Positions 57,665 through 64,000 of a stretch of DNA of 64,000 bases are shown here, in pieces (the stretch's first letter is position 1; each line of letters begins with the position of its first letter). A program made the position numbers and the translations under genes. The DNA comes from CAZTDD01 sp964612675. GTDB lineage: Bacteria > Hinthialibacterota > Hinthialibacteria > Hinthialibacterales > JAKPRU01. The notes below the pieces were generated by a model. The model ran no database searches, was not told the origin of the DNA, and saw only the letters and a program-made list of their open reading frames with translations. The DNA is taken from NCBI GenBank assembly GCA_964612675.1, contig CAZTDD010000008.1:39961-103960 (forward strand), read 5' to 3'.

Positions 57665-59491
57665 ATGCAAGAGACCGAACTGAGAAGCTGGCTTCGCAAC
57701 GAGCTCTTTGAGCGAGTTCCGAACAATATTGCGATCATCGATCGCGAGTTCCGCATTGTTGAAGCCAATGGAAAGTATACGGAGACCTTCGGGCCGTGGC
57801 GGGACAAACTCTGTCACCAGGTCTATAAGGGCAGCGATGAGCCGTGTGCATCCTGCAAAGTGCAAATGGTCTTCGAGGATGGGGAAGCCCGCGTTATCGA
57901 AGAACAGCGTCTCAATCGCTTCGGACGTTATTCGTATTATGTAGTCCATTTCGAGCCAATCGTTCACGAGAGTGGGAGAATTCCGTACGTTATTGAGATG
58001 TCGCGCGACGTAACAGAACATCGAATGCTCCAGCGTGAACACGACATCATGTTCGACCGGGTCCCCTGCTATATCGTCGTTCTCGATCGTGAATTGACCA
58101 TAGTCCGTAACAATGAATTATTTCGAAAGACCTTCGGCGAATCCCTCGGCAAGAAATGCTACGAAGTTTTTCAGCAGCGCTCGGATCTGTGTCAGGATTG
58201 TCCGGCGAGGAAATCCTTCCATGACAGGCAGGTTCATTCCGCTCACAAGACCGGACTGGGCAAGAACGGTCAGACGATTCACTACCATGTGACGACGGCG
58301 CCGCTGGGTCGTGGGGAGACAGAACTCACGCATGTGATCGAACTTGCGCTCGATACGACGGATGTACGTGCACTCGAACAGCGTCTCAAGGAATCCTTCG
58401 ATTTTCAGCAAAGCCTGATTAATAGTTCTATTGACAGCATTATCGCCGCCGATACGGAAAACCAGATCACGATCTTCAACCCGTCCGCGCAAAGCCTTTT
58501 CAACTATGATGCCGAGGAAGTTCTGGGGCAATGTATTTTCGATCAATTCGTGCCCAAAGAATTTCTTGATACGATCCAGCAAGATGGATCTACATGTCTT
58601 TTGGACGAGACACGGCTGCAGGATCGCGAGCAGAACGATTTACCTGTTCGTTTCTCGGGCGTGGTTCTGAAAAGCGACGATCGCTATCTGGGGAATGCCG
58701 CGTTTCTCCAGGATTTACGGAAGATCAAACAACTGGAGCAGGAGAAAGTAGACGCCGAGCGTCTGGCAGCCGTCGGCGAGACGGTAGCCGGTCTTGCACA
58801 CGGGATCAAGAACGTTTTGATGGGTCTCGAAGGCGGGATGTATGTTGTCAATTCCGGTATGCGGAAAGACAACAAGGAGTTGACGCGGCGTGGCTGGGAA
58901 ATGCTGCAAGGAAATATTCAGCGGATTACGGAATACGTCAGGGATTTTCTGAGTTTCGCCAAAGGCCGGACACCGGAGGTGAAGCGGATCGATCCCAACA
59001 AACCGGCTCGCGATGTTGTGGAATTGTACAAAGGGGTAGCCGCCCAGTCGGGCATCAAACTGTCCGTGGATTTCCAGGAAGGCTTGTCGGATGCGAATAT
59101 GGATGAAGAGGGAATTCATACGTGCTTGACGAACCTCGTTTCAAACGCCATCGATGCTTGTGAGATGAGCGACAAAAAACAATGTTGCGTCAACATCCGC
59201 ACGTACGAGCGTGATGGGGTTTTGACCTATGAGGTAAGCGATAATGGTTGTGGAATGGATTACGAGGTCAAGAAGAAGGTGTTTACGACGTTTTTCTCGA
59301 CGAAGGAACTTTCCAAAGGAACGGGTCTCGGACTTCTTGTCACAAGACGTATTACGCAGGAGCACGGAGGGAAGGTGACATTGGAGTCGACAGAAGGAGA
59401 GGGCACGGTATTTCGACTGAATTTCCCCCGAGACCGTTTGCCGGAGTTGACCGACCAAAGCAGTCAGAACTCAGACTCACAGAAAGCATAA
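57665..59491 (+). CDS. Cytosolic PAS-domain histidine kinase with two cysteine triads
   Basis: Three PAS-like regions are followed by a HisKA/HATPase kinase. The first two PAS domains each contain C-x10-C-x2-C: Cys50, 61, 64 (CHQVYKGSDEPCASC) and Cys165, 176, 179 (CYEVFQQRSDLCQDC). The third PAS (about 245-350) lacks it. VAGLAHGIKNVLMGL places the phosphoacceptor at His379; LTNLVSNAIDACEM, DNGCGMDYEV and GTGLGLLVTRRITQEHGG are the ATP-binding boxes. There is no membrane helix, so it senses a cytoplasmic signal, plausibly redox, metal or thiol state. The cysteines may bind a metal or iron-sulfur cluster. Response-regulator genes flank it. Confidence 0.92.
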   Translation: MQETELRSWLRNELFERVPNNIAIIDREFRIVEANGKYTETFGPWRDKLCHQVYKGSDEPCASCKVQMVFEDGEARVIEEQRLNRFGRYSYYVVHFEPIVHESGRIPYVIEMSRDVTEHRMLQREHDIMFDRVPCYIVVLDRELTIVRNNELFRKTFGESLGKKCYEVFQQRSDLCQDCPARKSFHDRQVHSAHKTGLGKNGQTIHYHVTTAPLGRGETELTHVIELALDTTDVRALEQRLKESFDFQQSLINSSIDSIIAADTENQITIFNPSAQSLFNYDAEEVLGQCIFDQFVPKEFLDTIQQDGSTCLLDETRLQDREQNDLPVRFSGVVLKSDDRYLGNAAFLQDLRKIKQLEQEKVDAERLAAVGETVAGLAHGIKNVLMGLEGGMYVVNSGMRKDNKELTRRGWEMLQGNIQRITEYVRDFLSFAKGRTPEVKRIDPNKPARDVVELYKGVAAQSGIKLSVDFQEGLSDANMDEEGIHTCLTNLVSNAIDACEMSDKKQCCVNIRTYERDGVLTYEVSDNGCGMDYEVKKKVFTTFFSTKELSKGTGLGLLVTRRITQEHGGKVTLESTEGEGTVFRLNFPRDRLPELTDQSSQNSDSQKA

Positions 59492-59515
59492 AAACAGGAT
59501 CAGGAGGATGGACTG

Positions 59516-60043
59516 ATGACAACGGCCGCCGAACGAACTGTCCTTGTTGTGGATGATGAAGAAGGTCTGAGGTTGTTTCTGCAAACGGCCCTGGAAGACG
59601 CCGGTTTCAATGTGGAAACAGCAGGCGATGGAATCGAGGCTCTGGAGAAGGTGAAGAACAGCCCTCCAGATATCATTTCGTTGGACCTGGTTATGCCCAA
59701 GAGGTCGGGTGCGAAGTTCTTGCATGAAGTCCGGAAAAACCGGGAATGGCAGCGAATTCCCGTGATCCTCGTAACTGCTCACGCGAAAGACGAACTGGGA
59801 AAAGACGATTTTGACGACATTATGGCGAACCGAATGCTCTCCGGTCCCGGATGCTATTTGGAGAAACCTGTCAACGCCGAGACCTATGTAAACAGTATTC
59901 GGCGTGCGCTCGGCATGGAGACAACGGAGTCGTCCGCTGCGTCAAAAGACCCACGAAAAGAGCTCGATAGTCTTTTGGAGCATACCAGTGAGACAGAAAT
60001 GCAAGAGATTCTCGATCTCGTAAAGAAGAAGAAAAGTCAGTGA
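59516..60043 (+). CDS. Response regulator with charged C-terminal helix
   Basis: Receiver motifs are VLVVDDEEGLRLFLQTALED, DIISLDLVMPKRSGAKFL (phosphoacceptor Asp), VILVTAHA and CYLEKPVNAE (Lys). The loop before the Lys strand is again long (KDELGKDDFDDIMANRMLSG). After the receiver, about 40 residues (SLLEHTSETEMQEILDLVKK) form a charged helix without a known output fold. It begins 24 bases after the kinase stop, with AGGAGG just before the ATG, so it is the third member of the signalling operon and a probable phosphorelay partner. Confidence 0.9.
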   Translation: MTTAAERTVLVVDDEEGLRLFLQTALEDAGFNVETAGDGIEALEKVKNSPPDIISLDLVMPKRSGAKFLHEVRKNREWQRIPVILVTAHAKDELGKDDFDDIMANRMLSGPGCYLEKPVNAETYVNSIRRALGMETTESSAASKDPRKELDSLLEHTSETEMQEILDLVKKKKSQ

Positions 60044-60137
60044 TCGAGTTACATTGTCTATCGGAATTCACTGGAATTATGTGTTTGTGAAGAAAGCGAG
60101 AGAAGCGGGCAGCACCTGAACAGAGAGGAGTGGTTTT

Positions 60138-60554
60138 ATGCCGACGGATTCTGAAAAGAAACTCATCTTGGTCGTGGATGACGAACCGGATGTGGTCACC
60201 TATTTGACGACCCTATTCGAAGACAATGGTTTTGAAACGGCTTCTGCAAAAGATGGAGAGGAAGCCCTGGTCAAGGCCCGAGACAGGAAGCCGAACCTGA
60301 TTACATTGGATATTTCGATGCCGAAAAAATCCGGTGTCAAATTCTATCGAGAAATGAAGTCGGAAGCGAATCTCGCCGATGTTCCGGTTCTTGTGATTAC
60401 CGCAGTGACAGCGTACGCAGGGAGTGGAGAGGATTACGAGGGGTTTCTTTCGAGTCGGAAGCATATTCCGCCCCCGGAAGGTTTTATTTCGAAACCTCTC
60501 GATGATCGTGAGGAGCTTTTGGAGAAGGTGAGGGAGCTGACATCGAGGTCATGA
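60138..60554 (+). CDS. Single-domain response regulator
   Basis: Receiver motifs are LILVVDDEPDVVTYLTTLF, LITLDISMPKKSGVKFYREM (phosphoacceptor Asp), VLVITAVTA and FISKPLDDRE (Lys). The loop before the Lys strand is extended (YAGSGEDYEGFLSSRKHIPP), as in the other two regulators here. It resembles the first (57228-57656) more than the second along its length, suggesting duplication. GAGAGGAG precedes the ATG. It is the last gene of the signalling block. Such single-domain regulators are common next to electron-transfer complexes in sulfate-reducer-like genomes; the target is unknown. Confidence 0.9.
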   Translation: MPTDSEKKLILVVDDEPDVVTYLTTLFEDNGFETASAKDGEEALVKARDRKPNLITLDISMPKKSGVKFYREMKSEANLADVPVLVITAVTAYAGSGEDYEGFLSSRKHIPPPEGFISKPLDDREELLEKVRELTSRS

Positions 60555-60556
60555 AC

Positions 60557-60589
60557 CACTGAGATCGCTGCGCTTCGCTCGCCATGACG
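60557..60589. repeat. Fragment of a widespread GCGCTTCGCTCGC-type dispersed repeat
   Basis: cactgagatcgctgcgcttc and the following gctcgccatgacg match the REP-like sequence often mistranslated as CHCEERSDEAI-type peptides in bacterial annotations. It lies between the convergent regulator and phosphodiesterase genes. One copy is seen here. Confidence 0.45.
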
Positions 60590-60693
60590 TGGATGGACGT
60601 TTTCGAGCCATCGGGGCCACGGGGCCACCCTCTAACGGGGCCGGCCTCTATTTTTACCCTATGCTGTTTGGTTCTATTCGTTTCGTCTGTCTC

Positions 60694-62499
60694 TTACTGA
60701 ACATATCCCAATGCGCGGAGCCGTTCTTTGATCGATTCATCTGGACGATTCGCATCCAGCGATGGCGGGGCAGGGAACGAATCGACATATCGAAGAGATT
60801 CACTCTCCCAGAACTCATCCTGTATCGCTTCTTTTAACACCCTTCCCGGCATTTCCCGGCTGAGTGGCAGTCCGAGAAGGGCTAGAGCCGTCGGAGCAAT
60901 ATCCAGGACCCCGGCGGACTGGATTTCGGCACGTGGACGAATCATCGGCCCTCTCAGAATGCAAATGCCCTCGGAACGATGCGAGCCGGACAGGTCACGG
61001 ATTGAGACCATTTCTTCTATTGGGAAAGTCTTGTCCGCTATGACAATCCCTTTTGATGTCTTTAGGGGCGGATCCGCGCTCACAACGAGAGGCATTGCAG
61101 GATTCAAAATGAGTGTACCGTCCTGTTCCTGCTCGACGTCGAATACCGGATCTTCACTTTCCAGAAGATGAATCTCTTCAAGTTGCTCTCGAGCGGAAGC
61201 GATCTCTTTTTCGTTTGTAGACTCCTGCGGATGGAGTATGTACCTGCGTTGAGCAAACGAGACCGAGAACCGGTCACCGCAACCGATTTCGGCAAGGATT
61301 CTCTCGATTCGGAAAACGTACCGTGCGGGAGTAGCGGGGTCCGGACCCATGCCGTGATCGGATATGACAATGATCGTCGTTTGCTCCGTCAAAATCGATA
61401 GTATTTCTCCGACCACCCAATCTGCAAGACGGTAATAATCCGGAATCACATCGCGGTACAAACGGAGTTTTTCCGAATCGACATTCTCAAACTCTTTTGG
61501 CTGAAAGTATTTCCAGAACCGATGCCCGAGTTGGTCTGTCCCATAGAGGCAAAAACACGTGACTTCGGGTTGATATTCTCGAAGCAGGTGACGATACAAG
61601 TCGACGGTCGGGGCCACGGAAGCAAAATGGTGGTGAACAAAAAGCCGATCCGGATCAGAGGGAGTTCTGGATGCATTTCGGAGTAGGTCGACTACCGTTG
61701 AAATGCGAAAGCCATTGAAGACCCCGTGGTGTATGGTTTGTGCCCAAGGTGACTCAGATTCATCGAGAAGGAATTCCTGAATGAACGCATACTCCGGCGG
61801 TTGAGTTTCCGGCGAACGTGCGAGCCATGACGGGATTGTGAATTCGAATCGCTTATCGGGAGGCCATGTCACGAGCCAGCGAAAGAGACCGACCGATTTT
61901 CCTTCGCTATACGCGACATCCCACATTCGAGCCGCGGAGAGATCGGCGCGGGTTTTGTAGTATCCCGTGATTCCGTGGTTTTCGGGTTCGCGTCCCGTCG
62001 CGAGGGAGGTCCAGATCCGGGGAGACCAGATCGGTGCGAGTGTTTCCAACGGGCCACTCGCTCCGCTCTCGCGGAGCTGCGCCAGGTTCGGCAGCTCGCC
62101 ATCCTCGATCATGGGATCGATGATGTCCCATGTAGCGCCGTCCAGGCCGATAACGATCAGGTCGGGAGCGTCTCCCTCCAGCGGGATATCGATCGCGTAC
62201 GAACTCCACCACCAGAATCCAGCGTAAAGAACGGAAAATGCGATAAGAGATCCCGCAAGTTTTCTTCGTTCTCCGGTTCCACTCTCGTCTCTTCTCACAA
62301 GTCGGAGGATGCTGCCTAGGATGAGGCCCGCTACTGGAAATGCCAGGAGCAATAAAGTCCAGCCCAGGTTATCGAAGAAGACAGAGTTGTGGAATAGAAT
62401 AAACCCAGCAGCCAAAAGGCCGGCGATTCCGCCGCAAAGAGCGCCGCAGAACGCCGGCCCACACTGAGCACTTGTATGGAACAATCTTCTTATTCCCAC
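60694..62499 (-). CDS. Membrane-anchored alkaline-phosphatase-superfamily phosphodiesterase with LGY tail
   Basis: The GTG at 62499 overlaps the end of the DUF6807 gene by 10 bases. Three hydrophobic segments lie at about 15-37, 42-65 and 82-100, so it is anchored by N-terminal helices. Catalytic motifs follow: LIVIGLDGATWDII, PIWSPRIWTSLATG, YGTDQLGHRFWKYF, VISDHGMGPD and SGSHRSEGICI. It lacks the beta-rich insert of the paralogues at 1407-5694 and is a different subgroup of the type I phosphodiesterase family. The C-terminus, ERLRALGYVQ, repeats the LGY tail of the protein ending at 5694 and the small protein at 5718. The substrate is unknown. Confidence 0.87.
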   Translation of the reverse strand: MGIRRLFHTSAQCGPAFCGALCGGIAGLLAAGFILFHNSVFFDNLGWTLLLLAFPVAGLILGSILRLVRRDESGTGERRKLAGSLIAFSVLYAGFWWWSSYAIDIPLEGDAPDLIVIGLDGATWDIIDPMIEDGELPNLAQLRESGASGPLETLAPIWSPRIWTSLATGREPENHGITGYYKTRADLSAARMWDVAYSEGKSVGLFRWLVTWPPDKRFEFTIPSWLARSPETQPPEYAFIQEFLLDESESPWAQTIHHGVFNGFRISTVVDLLRNASRTPSDPDRLFVHHHFASVAPTVDLYRHLLREYQPEVTCFCLYGTDQLGHRFWKYFQPKEFENVDSEKLRLYRDVIPDYYRLADWVVGEILSILTEQTTIIVISDHGMGPDPATPARYVFRIERILAEIGCGDRFSVSFAQRRYILHPQESTNEKEIASAREQLEEIHLLESEDPVFDVEQEQDGTLILNPAMPLVVSADPPLKTSKGIVIADKTFPIEEMVSIRDLSGSHRSEGICILRGPMIRPRAEIQSAGVLDIAPTALALLGLPLSREMPGRVLKEAIQDEFWESESLRYVDSFPAPPSLDANRPDESIKERLRALGYVQ

Positions 62500-63749
62500 A
62501 CGATTGTAGCTTTCGGAGGTTGTCCGGCAAACCCCGCATAGTGTTCATCGATTTTCGCTTGCTCCGTATCGCCTTCATGAAGAATGATACGGTATTGGAA
62601 TGCGAGCGTCTTTCCGGCCGGGAGTGTGTAGTCTCCTTTGTGTACATCGTCGAGGCCTTCGAAGTTGTGAAGGCCGAAGCAGTTCGCGGTGTAAAGACCA
62701 TAGTCTCGGATGTGCCACCAGGTCGGATGCCGAAGGTTTGTGGGGTGATCGAATACCGCGACTCCTACAACGGTGTCCTTGAGAGTGCCGTAGTAATCGC
62801 ACCATGCGGCTCGTTCGCCCCAGCACTCGCCAGCGCCCTTGCCGCCGGCGGAGTTTCTCATCACGCCGTTTCCGTGGCTTTCGTCAATCTTCGGATTCAG
62901 GCGAAGTGAACACAGTCCGCCTTCTTTTGTGTCGCCGAACGTGACATCGCCGTCGGTCGCTTTGAATGTCGAGATGGTGTCAATGACACGGCAGTTATCG
63001 GGCGTGTTATAGAATACGTATTCCCTTTCTTCCTCCACGACCAGGCTTCCGTCGCCGTGATTCCAATTGATTTGTGCCACAAGGCGGCCGTAAACAGGAC
63101 CCGAGGCCATCACGTCGATTTCTTCCACCTTTTGAGCGTCCTGTTTGCCGGGGTCTTTCGATATATGCCAGAAATTGGCCCCATTTACGTCACCGTGCGC
63201 CACATAAAGAGACCGGTGATGGGGATGATCTCGGGCGCCCTCCTCATAATCGATAGTCTCCATGGGGTAACCGCGAGTCAGACGTGTGCCTTTGGGACCG
63301 ATTACCGGATACAGATAGGGTTTTTCCGTTTTAGCGGGGTAGCAGAAGGAGGTAAGCAAGCTTCCACCGACCTCGATGTCGATTTTTGCCTGCCCTGCGT
63401 TTCTCAATACGACTTTGTCGACGGGCGCTTCGTCCTTTGAGGGTGTCAAATGGAGTGTCTGGCGGGCGGCCATCTTCGGGGGAATGAAGGTGAGCACGCT
63501 GCTCTTGGTGAGTTTTCGGACTTGGACCGGTATGAGTTTCCCATCGGGGGCCTTCAGCGACTTCATATCACCGGGTGCGATGGGGGTCTCAGAGACAACG
63601 TGGACCGGGCAGTTCGATCGATCGTAATTGCCGGCCTTTACTACAACCTCTTTGATCCCGGCGGCGTATCCGGCGGGTGAGAATGTCGCCAGCGCTAATC
63701 CTACACACACGAGTGAACCACAAAGAGCTCGAAGCAGATGTTTTTGCAT
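62490..63749 (-). CDS. Secreted DUF6807 (PmoA-like) family protein
   Basis: GGAGGAAT nine bases before the ATG supports the start, and a signal peptide ends near GYAAG. Family signatures are YLYPVIGPKGTRLTRGYP, DHPHHRSLYVAHGDVNGANF, GDTKEGGLCSLRLN and WWHIRDYGLYTANCFG. The first 130 residues (about 30-160) are an additional beta domain (NYDRSNCPVHVVSE, TFIPPKMAARQTLHL) not present in the relative at 46689-47648. Its GTG-started neighbour, a membrane phosphodiesterase, overlaps its 3' end, so the two are likely translated together. Enzymatic function has not been shown for this family as far as I know. Confidence 0.88.
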   Translation of the reverse strand: MQKHLLRALCGSLVCVGLALATFSPAGYAAGIKEVVVKAGNYDRSNCPVHVVSETPIAPGDMKSLKAPDGKLIPVQVRKLTKSSVLTFIPPKMAARQTLHLTPSKDEAPVDKVVLRNAGQAKIDIEVGGSLLTSFCYPAKTEKPYLYPVIGPKGTRLTRGYPMETIDYEEGARDHPHHRSLYVAHGDVNGANFWHISKDPGKQDAQKVEEIDVMASGPVYGRLVAQINWNHGDGSLVVEEEREYVFYNTPDNCRVIDTISTFKATDGDVTFGDTKEGGLCSLRLNPKIDESHGNGVMRNSAGGKGAGECWGERAAWCDYYGTLKDTVVGVAVFDHPTNLRHPTWWHIRDYGLYTANCFGLHNFEGLDDVHKGDYTLPAGKTLAFQYRIILHEGDTEQAKIDEHYAGFAGQPPKATIVWE

Positions 63750-63889
63750 GAGTACTATTCCTCCAACTTATAGACGGTTTTCGACTACCAGATCTTCACA
63801 TAAATCTACCATGTGTCGCAACGGGGCTCTATGAGAGGTCCGTAGGGTGGTAGTCTATATTGCCGACTTCTTATCGGTTCATCGAACTT

Positions 63890-64000
63890 GACGGCGTCGC
63901 AAAAAGTCGTCGGGATGCGGGAAGTGAGGTGTCAACCCCCTCTGTATCTCCCCCAATCTTTGGGGGAGAAACCGCTGCAGACACGCTCGTTTCTTTTTCC
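63890..64000. repeat. Second copy of the CGCAAAAAGT-ended element, cut by window end
   Basis: gacggcgtcgcaaaaagt (63890-63907) matches 37241-37258 at 16 of 18 bases. After a 16-base insertion, gaggtgtcaaccccctctg and gctgcagacacgctcgtttc also match that copy. The central part (ctcccccaatctttggggga) forms a hairpin. The right end lies beyond the window. The 140 bases upstream, after the DUF6807 start, show nothing recognisable. Confidence 0.7.

Noticed and set aside
60434..60628. Minus-strand frame encoding RHGERSAAISVVHD
   Set aside because: This is the translated form of the widespread CHCEERSDEAI-type repeat and lies antisense to the response regulator end.

Overview
The window looks like chromosome from a Gram-negative, heterotrophic bacterium of an under-cultured lineage. 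My best guess is a Hydrogenedentota/Sumerlaeota/Omnitrophota-like group or a PVC relative; the phylum cannot be fixed from the sequence alone. The evidence is a large share of Sec- and Tat-exported enzymes, a lipoprotein signal, type IV pilin-like major-pseudopilin proteins with the VPNFLNAQ signature, a sulfatase, two GH29 fucosidases, DUF1593/DUF4832/DUF6807-type secreted proteins, and several two-component proteins. No rRNA, tRNA, CRISPR array, prophage or transposase was seen.

Layout. Bases 2-6805 hold three tandem alkaline-phosphatase-superfamily (type I phosphodiesterase) proteins, the first cut by the window edge. They are followed by a 63-residue ribbon-helix-helix-like protein and a membrane protein that resembles the Oxa1/EMC3/DUF106 fold. 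Bases 6857-14348 carry secreted enzymes (FAD oxidoreductase, tandem alpha/beta-hydrolase esterase, sialidase-like protein) and a GNAT gene remnant. Bases 14362-22363 mix regulation (a PhoB-type regulator, a sensorless histidine kinase and CheV), two pilin-like proteins, a GH29 lipoprotein, an exported nitrilase and a queuosine-tRNA mannosyltransferase homologue. Bases 22819-37242 are a carbohydrate region: a repeat-bearing secreted protein, a Tat-exported sugar isomerase-like protein, a GH98-like protein, GH29, a sodium:solute symporter overlapping a DUF1593 protein, a metallophosphoesterase, a DegT-type aminotransferase and a Gfo/Idh/MocA dehydrogenase. Bases 37444-45322 hold a PfkB-type kinase with cysteine pairs, a DUF155 protein, a GH42 beta-galactosidase, and a three-gene operon of two sulfotransferases and a CgeB-like glycosyltransferase.

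Bases 45733-48428 hold a nucleotidyltransferase/HEPN module and a RelE/HTH toxin-antitoxin pair on either side of a DUF6807 protein. Bases 48505-53725 carry a DUF4832 protein, a sulfatase, a LOG-family protein and a GntP permease. Bases 53938-60554 form a redox block: an Rrf2 regulator with three cysteines, a NarI/DsrM-like cytochrome b, an HdrD/DsrK-like iron-sulfur protein, a PAS histidine kinase and three single-domain response regulators. The window ends with a fourth, membrane-anchored alkaline-phosphatase-superfamily protein overlapping a DUF6807 protein.

Between genes lie several palindromic dispersed repeats. Three of them (1244-1330, 37241-37423, and 63890 to the window end) share CGCAAAAAGT-like termini around different cores. 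The best candidates for something undescribed are the 2-6805 cluster, with its C-terminal 'LGY' tail shared across unrelated proteins, and the redox/two-component block. All functional names come from reading motifs by eye; no database search was run.
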